Assembly: GCF_014196495.1 (NCBI RefSeq)
Contig: NZ_JACIDT010000013.1
Span: 48,289-112,288 of the forward strand
Source of the DNA: Sphingobium jiangsuense
GTDB lineage: Bacteria; Pseudomonadota; Alphaproteobacteria; Sphingomonadales; Sphingomonadaceae
Direction: 5' to 3'
Length of the DNA stretch: 64,000 nt
The notes beneath the pieces were generated by a model. It did no database searches. It saw nothing but the letters and a program-made list of their open reading frames with translations, and was not told where the DNA came from. Positions 50,210 through 58,282 of the stretch are shown one piece after another. The number at the start of each line of letters is the position of its first letter. Within the stretch, counting starts at the first letter, position 1. Position numbers and translations under genes: made by a program.

Positions 50210-50968
50210 ATGGCAAGCAACGCCGCAACCACGATCAATCCCGAAGAAGCCCGGCATTTCGGGGCGATGGCCGCCGACTGGTGGAACCCGAAGGGATCGA
50301 GCGCGATGCTGCACAAGCTGAACCCGGCGCGGCTTTCCTACATCCGCGCGGCGATCGACCGGCACTGGGGGGGCGATCCCCATGCGATGAAGCCGCTGGC
50401 GGGCCGCCGCGCGATCGATGTCGGCTGCGGCGCGGGGCTGCTGTGCGAGCCGCTCGCCCGGCTCGGCGCGGCGGTGACGGGTATCGACGCGGCGGCGGAA
50501 AATATCGCGGCGGCGCAGGGGCATGCGGAGCGGCAGGGCCTGGCGATAGACTATCGCGCGACCGGCATCGAATCACTCGGGGAGCCGGGCGCGTTCGATC
50601 TCGTCACCTCGATGGAGGTGATCGAGCATGTAACCGACCCGGCGCTGTTCCTGCGCGGGTTGGCCGGGGCGCTCAAGCCGGGCGGGCTGATGATCCTCTC
50701 CACCCCGAATCGCACCGCCCTCTCCCGCCTGACGATGATCACGCTGGGCGAAGGGCTGGGGATGATCCCCAGGGGCACGCACGACTGGAGCCGGTTCCTG
50801 AAGCCGGAAGAGCTGACCGCACTGCTCGACGAGGCGGGGCTGGAGGTCACCGACAGGCGAGGGATCGAATTCTCGCCCGGCCATGGCTTCCGCATCGGCG
50901 ACAATGTCGGGCTGAACTATATCCTCAGCGCCCGGCACAAGGCCACGGACGCCGATCAGAGGCGATAG
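50210..50968 (+). CDS. ubiG: Ubiquinone biosynthesis O-methyltransferase
   Basis: SAM-dependent methylation of two hydroxyls on the ubiquinone ring. 252 residues: FGAMAADWWNPKGSSAMLHKL at the N terminus is diagnostic of UbiG. Then come motif I AIDVGCGAGLLCEPLARLGA, the acidic GIDAAAENI, FDLVTSMEVIEHVTDP and LSTPNRTALSRL. Its 3' end overlaps by 13 bp the end of the convergent HNH-like gene. Confidence 0.95.
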   Translation: MASNAATTINPEEARHFGAMAADWWNPKGSSAMLHKLNPARLSYIRAAIDRHWGGDPHAMKPLAGRRAIDVGCGAGLLCEPLARLGAAVTGIDAAAENIAAAQGHAERQGLAIDYRATGIESLGEPGAFDLVTSMEVIEHVTDPALFLRGLAGALKPGGLMILSTPNRTALSRLTMITLGEGLGMIPRGTHDWSRFLKPEELTALLDEAGLEVTDRRGIEFSPGHGFRIGDNVGLNYILSARHKATDADQRR

Positions 50969-51675
50969 CCCGCCAGTTGCCGGCTCGCGATCACGCCGGT
51001 CATGCGGGTGCCGTTCACCTCCAGCCAGTCGGGCGTCAGGTCGATCAGCACCTCGCCGATCCATGTCCGCAAGCGGACGACGGTGAGACGGCCGGGCGCG
51101 GTGAAATCCAGCTCCGCCCGCGCGTCCGACCGGTCGGACTCCACCACATAGCGGCTTTCGCGATGGGCGAAATGCCAGCCTTCCTCTTCCGGCGCCCAGT
51201 GATTGGCGTCGACCACCCGCCGCAGCACATGGTCGGGGCCGGACAGGAACAGGCTGATGCGCAACGCGCCGACCCCGCTCGCGGGCAGCGAGAGGATGAG
51301 CGGCGCCTGGTCACCCGCCAGCACCGGCACGGACACATCATGCACCGGCACCGGCCCGCCCGCGCGCATCTGCGGCAGGACGGAACCGAAGGGCAGGTGC
51401 TGGCGATAGAAATCGGGATCGCGCAGCACCGGCCGTCTCAGCAGCAGGCCATATTGCTCCGCCGACAGCGGATGGCGGCGCAACAGCGCATAGCATTCGG
51501 GGCAGAGCAGCACCGTGGCGGGCGCTTCCCAGTCCGGCTCATCGGGGATCGGCAGCACCGCATAATGATAGACGGTGACGCCGCATCTGATGCATCCATA
51601 GCCGCACCGGTGCCGCACTTCGGCCTCGGCGTCTTCCGACAGCCCCGAAGCCTCGACAATATCCCGACCCGCCAT
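50956..51675 (-). CDS. HNH-like zinc-knuckle protein of unknown function
   Basis: A 239-residue protein with two CxxC-type pairs. The N-terminal half shows RHRCGYGCIRCGVTVYHYAV and, about 30 residues later, VLLCPECYALLRR. The arrangement resembles an HNH endonuclease zinc finger, but the usual central His/Asn catalytic pattern is not clear (CPECYA in place of CPxHH). The C-terminal half is beta-rich and unassigned. The start at 51675 (MAGRDIVEASGLSEDAE) was chosen because the longer frame to 51777 lacks a plausible protein. Convergent with ubiG. Confidence 0.6.
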   Translation of the reverse strand: MAGRDIVEASGLSEDAEAEVRHRCGYGCIRCGVTVYHYAVLPIPDEPDWEAPATVLLCPECYALLRRHPLSAEQYGLLLRRPVLRDPDFYRQHLPFGSVLPQMRAGGPVPVHDVSVPVLAGDQAPLILSLPASGVGALRISLFLSGPDHVLRRVVDANHWAPEEEGWHFAHRESRYVVESDRSDARAELDFTAPGRLTVVRLRTWIGEVLIDLTPDWLEVNGTRMTGVIASRQLAGYRL

Positions 51676-51847
51676 GCCAGCCCCCCGATGCCATGCTTCA
51701 CCGCCCAGCGAAGCGCCGGAACGTGCCTGTCTCCTCCCCCTCTGGGGGAGAGTTTCAGCTAACATAATCAGGGTCAAGCAAAGATTAACCGGTTATCGTC
51801 TTTACAAATAGATAGACCATTTTCGGATAACGGCAGACATAAGAGAA

Positions 51848-51937
51848 CCGTTCGGGCTGAGCTTGTCGAAGCCCTGCACTTCTTTGGCTCCGCGGGAAGA
51901 AGAAAGTACAGCCCTTCGACAAGCTCAGGGCGAACGG
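51848..51937. repeat. Dispersed palindromic repeat, family A, full copy
   Basis: CCGTTCGGGCTGAGCTTGTC plus GAAGCCCTGC (51848-51877) faces GCCCTTCGACAAGCTCAGGG plus CGAACGG (51911-51937), an almost perfect inverted pair around about 33 bp. It fills much of the 306-bp gap between the HNH-like and haemoglobin genes; no gene is seen there. Confidence 0.75.
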
Positions 51938-51981
51938 ATGTCGGCATGTACCGTTTCCACCTCCTCATCGCCGCGAACCGC

Positions 51982-52389
51982 TCAGGACGCAGGGCCCGAC
52001 GTGTTCTCCATCGCCAGCGCCATTTGCGACAGCCGGTGCGTCATCGCCTCGGCGAGCTTTTCATCGAGCCCCGGCTGATCGGCGATGGCCCGCCCCATCG
52101 CATCGGCCCATTGCCGCGCGGCCTGCGGTGTGATCGCCAGCGGGCGATGCAGCGACATCACGCAGGCACCCCGCTCGAACCAGGTGCGCGGGCCGCCGAG
52201 CCATGCATTGAGGAACTCGGCGAGCCCCGCCTTCACCTTGCCGAGGTCGGGGGCATGCAGCGCCCGCAACTCCGCATAGCGCTCTTCCTCGTCCATCAGG
52301 CGGTAGAAGCGGTCGACGATCGCCGCGACCACCGCCTCGCCGCCGAGCATTTCATAAGGGGTGACGGTTGCAGTTGCCGGTTCGTCCAT
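51982..52389 (-). CDS. Truncated haemoglobin, group II-like
   Basis: A 135-residue 2-over-2 globin. LGGEAVVAAIVDRFYRLMDEEERYAELRAL is split here as LGGEAVVAAIVDRFY and LMDEEERYAELRALH. Then FLNAWLGGPRTWFERG (with the WLGGP typical of group II) and LHRPLAITPQ, whose His should be the proximal heme ligand. Likely role: oxygen/NO handling. An FNR/FixK-type box lies 63 bp upstream of the start, which fits low-oxygen control. The start at 52389 is preferred to 52446. Confidence 0.8.
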   Translation of the reverse strand: MDEPATATVTPYEMLGGEAVVAAIVDRFYRLMDEEERYAELRALHAPDLGKVKAGLAEFLNAWLGGPRTWFERGACVMSLHRPLAITPQAARQWADAMGRAIADQPGLDEKLAEAMTHRLSQMALAMENTSGPAS

Positions 52390-52451
52390 ACACCTTCGCC
52401 TCTCGCCTATATGGAAAAGGCCGATGTCAGCACGCCCACCCGCCACCGTCC

Positions 52452-52465
52452 TTGACCGGGATCAA
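52452..52465 (-). promoter_or_regulatory. FNR/FixK-type box upstream of truncated haemoglobin
   Basis: TTGACCGGGATCAA, a near-perfect match to TTGAT-N4-ATCAA. Its centre is 70 bp before the haemoglobin start codon. The same half-sites recur at 58059-58072. Confidence 0.65.
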
Positions 52466-52503
52466 GAAACGCCGTGTCCGGCAGCACCGTAGGGCGGACC
52501 GGC

Positions 52504-52621
52504 ATTCAGATGATGATGAGCCGAAAATGGTAGTTTTCCGCGACCCGGAGCGCAGCGGACTTAAGGTCCGTGAGCACCGGAAGCGCGGAAGACTGCCATT
52601 TGCAGGCCATCAGGGCTGAAT
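52504..52621 (-). repeat. 118-bp structured repeat (family D, copy 2) in the polA 3' region
   Basis: Outer pair ATTCAG/CTGAAT, then GATG-A-GCC with GGCCATC, AAATGGTAG with CTGCCATTT, TTCCGCG with CGCGGAA, CCGG with CCGG, and the tip GCGGAC/GTCCGT. Compared with copy 1 at 30363 several pairs change on both sides, so pairing is kept. It starts 11 nt after the polA stop on the minus strand. Confidence 0.75.
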
Positions 52622-52632
52622 GCCGGTCCGCC

Positions 52633-55488
52633 CTAATGGGCGGCGCCCCAGCTCTTGCCGGACCCCACCTCCACCACCAGCGGCACGGAGATGTCCACCA
52701 GCGGCGCGGCGGCGTTCTCCATCACCTCGCGGATGACGGCGCTGGCGGCATCGACCTGATCTTCCGGCAGTTCGAACACCAGTTCGTCATGCACCTGAAG
52801 CAGCATCTTCACCTGCGGCAACCCGGCCCTCGCCAGCGCGGGGACCATGCGCGCCATCGCCCGCTTGATGATGTCGGCGCTCGTCCCCTGGATCGGCGCA
52901 TTGATCGCCGCGCGCTCCGCCCCCTGCCGTTCATGCTGCAATTTCGCATTGATGCGCGGGAACCAGGTCCGGCGGCCGAACAGCGTTTCGGTGAAGCCCT
53001 GCGCCCGCGCCTTTTCCAGCGTTTCGTTGATGTAGACGCCGATGCCGGGGAAGCGGTCGAAATAGCGGGCGATCATGTCCTGCGCCTCGTCCGGCGCGAT
53101 TTCCAGCCGCGCCGCCAGCCCCCAGCGCGAAATGCCGTAGAGGATCGAGAAGTTGATCGTCTTGGCCCGCGCGCGGGTGTCGCGGTTGACCTCTCCGAAC
53201 AGTTCCTGCGCGGTGGCGGCGTGAATATCCTCGCCGCGCGCGAACGCATCCTTGAGCGCGGGCACATTGGCCATGTGCGCGGCCAGCCGCAGCTCGATCT
53301 GGCTATAGTCGGCCGACAGCAGCACATGGCCCGGCTCGGCGATGAAGGCGTCGCGGATCTGCCGCCCCGCCTCGGTGCGGATCGGGATGTTCTGGAGATT
53401 GGGATCGGTCGAGGACAGCCGCCCCGTCTGCGCGCCGGAGAGCGAATAGCTGGTGTGCACGCGGCCCGTCACCGGGCTGATCTGCGCCTGCAACGCGTCG
53501 GTATAGGTGGACTTGAGCTTCGACAGCTGCCGCCAGTCGAGCACCTTGCCCGCAATCGGCGCCCCTTCCGCCTTCAGCCGTTCCAGCACCGTCACGTCGG
53601 TCGAATAGGCGCCGGTCTTGCCCTTCTTGCCGCCCTTGAGGCCCAGCTTGTCGAACAATATCTCGCCCAGCTGCTTGGGGCTGGCGATGACGAAGCTCTG
53701 CCCGGCGAGGCCGTGGATTTCCTTCTCCAGCGCCTCCAGCCCCTGCGCGAACTCGCCCGACAGGCGGGAGAGATAGTCGCGGTCGACCTTCACCCCTTCC
53801 CGCTCCATGCCCGTGATCGCCTTCACCAGCGGGCGGTCGACCAGTTCGTAGACGCGCGTCACCCGGTCGCGGAACAGGCGGGGCTTGAGCACATGCCAGA
53901 GGCGTAGCGTCACCTCCGCATCCTCGGCGGCATAGGCGGTCGCCTTGTCGAGCGGCACCTCGGCGAAGCTGATCTGCTTCTTGCCGGTGCCTGCCACCTC
54001 CTTGAAGGCGATGCACTGGTGGGAGAGGTGCAGTTTCGCCGCCTCGTCCATGCCGTGGCCGCCCAGCCCCTTGCCTGCCTCCAGCGCGAAGCTGAGCAGA
54101 ATCGTGTCGTCGAAGGGGCGGATGTCGATGCCGTCCAGCCCCGCCTGCCGCGCGGCACGGTCCAGTACATTCATGTCATATTTGAGGTTGTGGCCGACCT
54201 TCAGCACACCCTCGTCCTCCAGCAGCGGCTTCAGCCTGCCCAGCACCAGCGCGGCGTCGAGCTGGTGCGGTCGCTCGGAGAACATGTCGCTGCCGATATG
54301 GCCCAATGGGATATAGCAGGCCTTGCAAGGGCCGGTGGACAGGCTGACGCCGACCAGCCGCCCGCCCACGGAATCGAGCGCGTCGGTTTCGGTGTCGATG
54401 CCGACCAGCCCCTCGGCGCGCGCCTCCGCGATCCAGCGGTCGAGCGCGGCCTCATCCGCCACCGTCTCATACTGCGCATGATCGATCGACGGCAGCGCGG
54501 GCAGGCCCGCTTCCGGCACCATTACGGGCAGCCCCGGCTCGGGAACCGGAACCAGCGCCGTCCCCGCCGATGACGAGGCGGCGGCAGGATTGCCCGATCC
54601 AGCCGGTCCGGCATCCGAGGAAACCGAATTGAGGCGCGCCAGCAGCGCATTGAACCCCTGATCGGTCAGGAAGGCGCGCAGCGGCTCGGGCGGGATCTGT
54701 CCCAGCACCAGATCGTCGAGCGGGTCGGGCAGCGGCACCTGCGCATGCAGCTCGACCAGTTGCCGCGACAGGCGGGCCATGCCCTCATGCTCGACCAGCT
54801 TGTCGCGCATCTTTGACGGCTTCATCGTCGGCACGGCGGCGAACACGCCGTCCAGATCACCATATTCGGTGATGAGCTTCGCCGCCGTCTTGGGACCGAT
54901 GCCGGGCACGCCGGGCACATTGTCCACGCTGTCGCCCATCAGCGCCAGCACGTCGCCCAGCTTGTCCGGGGTGACGCCGAATTTCTGCATCACATAATCG
55001 TCGGCCCGGCGTTCGTTCTTCATCGTGTCGAGCATGTCGACGCCCGGCTGGATCAGTTGCGCCAGATCCTTGTCGGACGATACGATGGTGACCTGCCACC
55101 CCTGCGCCAGCGCGGCGCGGGTATAGCTGGAGATGATGTCGTCCGCTTCATAGCCTTCCTCCTCGATGCAGGGCAGCGAGAAGGCGCGCGTCGCCTCGCG
55201 GATCAGCGGGAATTGCGGGATCAGATCCTCCGGCGCGGGCGGGCGGTTCGCCTTGTACTGATCGTAGAGATCGTTGCGGAAGGTCTTGCTCGACTTGTCG
55301 AAGATGACCGCCAGATGCGTCGGCCCGTCCGCCTTGTGCAGATCGTTCGCCAGCTTCCACAGCATCGCCGTATAGCCATAGACCGCGCCCGCCGGCTGGC
55401 CGTGCCGGTTGGTGAGCGGCGGCAACTGGTGATAGGCGCGGAAGATATAGCCGCTGCCGTCGACGAGATAGAGATGATTCTGGCTCAT
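52633..55488 (-). CDS. polA: DNA polymerase I
   Basis: 951 residues with all three domains. The 5'-3' exonuclease domain starts LYLVDGSGYIFRAYHQLPP. The 3'-5' exonuclease domain has the acidic pair in GLVGIDTETDALD, plus LKYDMNVLD and the terminal YAAEDAEVTLRLW. The polymerase domain has motif A LLSADYSQIELRLAAH, the O-helix region RAKTINFSILYGIS and motif C QVHDELVFELP. Proofreading residues look intact. It repairs and processes Okazaki fragments. Single gene, with structured repeat family D directly after the stop. Confidence 0.97.
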   Translation of the reverse strand: MSQNHLYLVDGSGYIFRAYHQLPPLTNRHGQPAGAVYGYTAMLWKLANDLHKADGPTHLAVIFDKSSKTFRNDLYDQYKANRPPAPEDLIPQFPLIREATRAFSLPCIEEEGYEADDIISSYTRAALAQGWQVTIVSSDKDLAQLIQPGVDMLDTMKNERRADDYVMQKFGVTPDKLGDVLALMGDSVDNVPGVPGIGPKTAAKLITEYGDLDGVFAAVPTMKPSKMRDKLVEHEGMARLSRQLVELHAQVPLPDPLDDLVLGQIPPEPLRAFLTDQGFNALLARLNSVSSDAGPAGSGNPAAASSSAGTALVPVPEPGLPVMVPEAGLPALPSIDHAQYETVADEAALDRWIAEARAEGLVGIDTETDALDSVGGRLVGVSLSTGPCKACYIPLGHIGSDMFSERPHQLDAALVLGRLKPLLEDEGVLKVGHNLKYDMNVLDRAARQAGLDGIDIRPFDDTILLSFALEAGKGLGGHGMDEAAKLHLSHQCIAFKEVAGTGKKQISFAEVPLDKATAYAAEDAEVTLRLWHVLKPRLFRDRVTRVYELVDRPLVKAITGMEREGVKVDRDYLSRLSGEFAQGLEALEKEIHGLAGQSFVIASPKQLGEILFDKLGLKGGKKGKTGAYSTDVTVLERLKAEGAPIAGKVLDWRQLSKLKSTYTDALQAQISPVTGRVHTSYSLSGAQTGRLSSTDPNLQNIPIRTEAGRQIRDAFIAEPGHVLLSADYSQIELRLAAHMANVPALKDAFARGEDIHAATAQELFGEVNRDTRARAKTINFSILYGISRWGLAARLEIAPDEAQDMIARYFDRFPGIGVYINETLEKARAQGFTETLFGRRTWFPRINAKLQHERQGAERAAINAPIQGTSADIIKRAMARMVPALARAGLPQVKMLLQVHDELVFELPEDQVDAASAVIREVMENAAAPLVDISVPLVVEVGSGKSWGAAH

Positions 55489-55603
55489 GCCGGCCGGGAT
55501 AGCAGCGCGCGCGCGCGGAAGGAACCGCTATCGCCGAGGGTGGGGAATGGCCGCAGGGCGGGAGGACAGCGGATCCGAGTGAGGAGCTGAGGTCCACCTT
55601 TGC

Positions 55604-55677
55604 CGTCACCCCGGCGCAGGCCGGGGTCTCAGGCCATGTCGCGCGCCATTTCCTGCGATGCCAGCCTTCGCTGGCAT
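55604..55677. repeat. Dispersed repeat, family C, with internal hairpin
   Basis: CGTCACCCCGGCGCAGGCCGG followed by GGTCTCAGG parallels 15713-15742. TGCCAGC-CTTC-GCTGGCA (55660-55677) forms a hairpin just beyond. It lies in the 281-bp gap between polA and the beta-lactamase-like gene. Confidence 0.5.
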
Positions 55678-55769
55678 GACGCGGTTTAGATGGCCGGAGT
55701 TACCTCCGACTGCCACCCAACCGCAAACACCCCGCAAAAGACGACGCCGAAGCTCTATGTCAGCCCGCC

Positions 55770-56858
55770 CTAACGATGGCTCGCCGCGACCGCCCTCGAC
55801 ACGCCCTGCATCAGCGCCCAGCGTTCCGGGATGGAGACGGTGGTGCTGGCGATCATCACCGCCACCGCATAGCTGGTGCCGTCGGGCGCGGTCATGATGC
55901 CGACGTCATTATAGCCGGTGGAACGCGGCGCCAGATCCTGCCCGGTGCCAGTCTTGTGGGCATAGGCCCAACCCGCAGGCACGCCGCCCTTGATGCGCTG
56001 CGGCCCGGTCTTCGCGCCCTCCATGGTCGAGAGCAGATAGCGGGTCGAGGCGGGCGAGAGCATCTCCCCGCGCTTCAGCTTCGCGAGCGCCAGCGTGATC
56101 GCGCTGGCGGCGGCGCCGTCCGGCGGGTTGGCCAGATAGTCGTCGAGCGCCTTTTCCCGCACCGAACGCGGCAGATTGGCCCGCGCGGTGTAGAAATTGC
56201 GGCCGATCGACATCTTCTGGTCCCACACCAGCCCGGCAGCCCTGCTCTGCAACAGGCGCTCGCCCGGCCCGAAGCGGATATTGGGGATGAAACGCCGCGC
56301 GAGGAAGCCGCGCACCGCCTCCGGCCCGCCGACGCGCCGCAGCACCGCGTCATTGGCGGTGTTGTCGCTCTGCTGCATCGCGCGGGTGTAGAGGTCGGCG
56401 AGGTTGGTCGTGTAGCTGCCGTTCTTCAGCATCGCGGCCAGCGGCTGGTGGAACAGCGTCAGGTCGTTCTGGCCGATGGTGACCGCGTCCTGCATCGTCA
56501 GCTTGCCGCGGTCCACCGCATCGAGCAGCGTCATCGCCACCCACAGCTTGGAAACGCTCTGCTGCGGCATCAGCCGCGACCCGTTATAGGCGACCTCCCA
56601 ATCGGCATCGACGCGGCGCACCGAGATGCCCGCCACGCCGTTGAAGCTGCGGCCGAGCGCGTTGATGCTGGAGACGAGTTCGGCCGGAGCGGTCGCATGC
56701 CGCAACGGCCGGGGAGCAACGGGAGCGGCGGCGGGCACGGCGGCCGGCGCCTGCCGTGGCGCGGGCGCATAGACCTGCCGATGGTTGACCGAAGCGTCGG
56801 CCACGCATCCGGTCAGCAGGATGGAGACGACAAGACCCCTGGCCCATCCGCCCATCAT
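55770..56858 (-). CDS. Class A beta-lactamase-like serine hydrolase lipoprotein
   Basis: About 362 residues from 56858. The signal region GLVVSILLTGC ends in a lipobox-like Cys, and an Ala/Pro-rich linker follows. The hydrolase domain has all three class A motifs: SxxK in QQSVSKLWVAM, SDN in MQQSDNTANDAVL and KTG in HKTGTGQDLA. The omega-loop glutamate is not certain (candidate in FGPGERLLQ). It could be a beta-lactamase or a related penicillin-binding or esterase-type hydrolase. The longer frame to 56933 is possible but lacks a better signal peptide. Confidence 0.8.
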   Translation of the reverse strand: MMGGWARGLVVSILLTGCVADASVNHRQVYAPAPRQAPAAVPAAAPVAPRPLRHATAPAELVSSINALGRSFNGVAGISVRRVDADWEVAYNGSRLMPQQSVSKLWVAMTLLDAVDRGKLTMQDAVTIGQNDLTLFHQPLAAMLKNGSYTTNLADLYTRAMQQSDNTANDAVLRRVGGPEAVRGFLARRFIPNIRFGPGERLLQSRAAGLVWDQKMSIGRNFYTARANLPRSVREKALDDYLANPPDGAAASAITLALAKLKRGEMLSPASTRYLLSTMEGAKTGPQRIKGGVPAGWAYAHKTGTGQDLAPRSTGYNDVGIMTAPDGTSYAVAVMIASTTVSIPERWALMQGVSRAVAASHR

Positions 56859-57140
56859 TCCGCGCTTGCCCGGAACAGGCCCGCGCCTGATGACCACCCC
56901 GCCCGACCGACGATATTCCATAAACCCCGTCACCCTAATCGTTCAGCGCCCGCTCATTCGGTTTTCCGCATGACTATCTTGCAGAACCGTTAACTATCAA
57001 GGGATTCTGCCGGATTTTTTCTCCGGGAGAAAGCATGGATGCGACGAATGATTCCATTCTTGCGTTAATTCGCGGAACCGGCGCATTGGCACCGCGCCTG
57101 AAATCGCCATGTGCTTCCTGACCCTCACAAGGATGATATA

Positions 57141-58028
57141 GTGACTGAAATTTCCCATTCCAGACCGCATGACCGAAGAACCATGCTGCGGATGGGCCTT
57201 GGCGCGGTCGTCGCGGCGGCGGCTGGCGGCATGTTCCCGGCCGCCGAAGGCCGCGCGGCTCCCTTCGCGCTCAAGCGGATGACGATCAGCCGGAAGGGCG
57301 CGCTCGGCCCCGGCGGGCGCGACGTGATCCTCATTCCCGGCCTCGCCAGCGGCCCGGCGATCTGGAACGGGCTGGCAGAAAAGCTTCCGGGGCATCGGCT
57401 GCATTTCGTGCATATAGCGGGCTTCGCGCACCTGCCCGCCGGGGCCAACGCCACCGGCCCGCTGCTTGCCCCGCTGACGGAGGAACTGGCCGGCTATGTC
57501 GACGGCGGCGCCCTGCGCGCGCCGTGCCTCGTCGGACACAGCATGGGCGGCATGCTGGCGATGATGCTGGCCTTGCGCAAGGATGTCGCGGTCGACCGGC
57601 TGATGGTGGTCGACATGCTGCCCGAAGGGGCGGCGATGCTCGGCGGCACGGCGCAGGGGCTGGGTTATCTGGCCGGGCAGCTCAACGGCTATCTGACCGG
57701 CACCCGCGCCGGACGGCAGCTGCTCGCGCAGATGGTGATGGAAACGCCGGGCGCGGAAGGCAGCGATCCGCAGGTCATCGCCCGCGCGCTGACCGAGCTG
57801 GCGCAAACCAACCTCACGCCCCGCCTGCCCGCGCTCGGCAAGCCGCTTCATGTCGTCTACGCGCTGCCCGCCGACAGGGAGATGGCGGCGAACCAGCGCC
57901 GTCGCTACGAGGCCGCCTATGCCACCGCCCGCACCGCGACGCTGACCGGCATCGGCCCCAGTGGCCATGCGGTAATGCTGGACCAGCCCGCCCGCTTCGC
58001 GGCCGCTATCAGCCAATTTCTGAAATAA
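57141..58028 (+). CDS. Exported alpha/beta hydrolase
   Basis: About 295 residues. The N terminus has a Tat-like signal, HDRRTMLRMGLGAVVAAAAGG. The fold then shows the oxyanion loop VILIPGLASGPAIWNGLAE, nucleophile elbow CLVGHSMGGMLAMM, DMLPEG, and catalytic His in GIGPSGHAVMLDQPARF. A GTG start at 57141 is chosen because AAGGA lies 7 nt upstream; an ATG at 57111 in the same frame is the alternative. Substrate unknown. A candidate small RNA gene follows on the same strand. Confidence 0.82.
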   Translation: MTEISHSRPHDRRTMLRMGLGAVVAAAAGGMFPAAEGRAAPFALKRMTISRKGALGPGGRDVILIPGLASGPAIWNGLAEKLPGHRLHFVHIAGFAHLPAGANATGPLLAPLTEELAGYVDGGALRAPCLVGHSMGGMLAMMLALRKDVAVDRLMVVDMLPEGAAMLGGTAQGLGYLAGQLNGYLTGTRAGRQLLAQMVMETPGAEGSDPQVIARALTELAQTNLTPRLPALGKPLHVVYALPADREMAANQRRRYEAAYATARTATLTGIGPSGHAVMLDQPARFAAAISQFLK

Positions 58029-58058
58029 ATCGCCGGTTTGCGAAATAAATCGCTTTCG

Positions 58059-58072
58059 TTGACCCAGATCAA
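58059..58072 (+). promoter_or_regulatory. FNR/FixK-type box upstream of the candidate small RNA
   Basis: TTGACCCAGATCAA. Its centre at 58065.5 would be -41.5 from a start near 58107, the classic class II activator position; TATTTC at 58095-58100 is then a fair -10 element. Two direct copies of GAAATAAATCGC (58022 and 58042, exactly 20 bp apart) lie just upstream. Confidence 0.6.
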
Positions 58073-58100
58073 CGCCCCGCCCGGCGCCCCGGTCTATTTC

Positions 58101-58219
58101 AGTTCTCACAGGGACGAGACTTCCTTCTCCTCCCTGCCGGGGGTGTCTTCCCGCACCCCCTCCTCCTCGGCACTTCAAGGGGGCGCGACCAGATGGTTGT
58201 GCCCCCATTTTTTTCTTTT
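58101..58219 (+). ncRNA. Candidate FNR-controlled small RNA
   Basis: The region has no good coding frame but has the layout of a trans-acting small RNA. It has a promoter-like 5' flank and a single-stranded C/U-rich stretch (CTTCCTTCTCCTCCC at about 58120-58134, complementary to Shine-Dalgarno sequences). A hairpin GGGGGTG/CACCCCC (58139-58145 with 58154-58160) carries an 8-nt loop TCTTCCCG. A second C/U stretch (TCCTCCTCGG) and a strong terminator follow. Exposed CCUCC-like loops are a feature of many alphaproteobacterial small RNAs. The exact 5' end is inferred; expression is untested. Confidence 0.6.
58179..58219 (+). terminator. Intrinsic terminator of the candidate small RNA
   Basis: A 12-bp stem (58179-58190 with 58195-58206, two G-T pairs, loop AGAT) followed by A, seven T, C and four T. 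One of the strongest terminators in the window. It is 150 bp after the hydrolase stop, so it could also end that gene. Confidence 0.88.
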
Positions 58220-58282
58220 GCGGAGTGACCGCGGAATAACGGCTTTGGGTGGTTAGCGGACATATCGTGCTGGAATAGAAAG

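Noticed and set aside
57111..57140. ATG at 57111 as hydrolase start
   Set aside because: Kept only as an alternative: the GTG at 57141 has AAGGA 7 nt upstream and gives a cleaner Tat-like signal.
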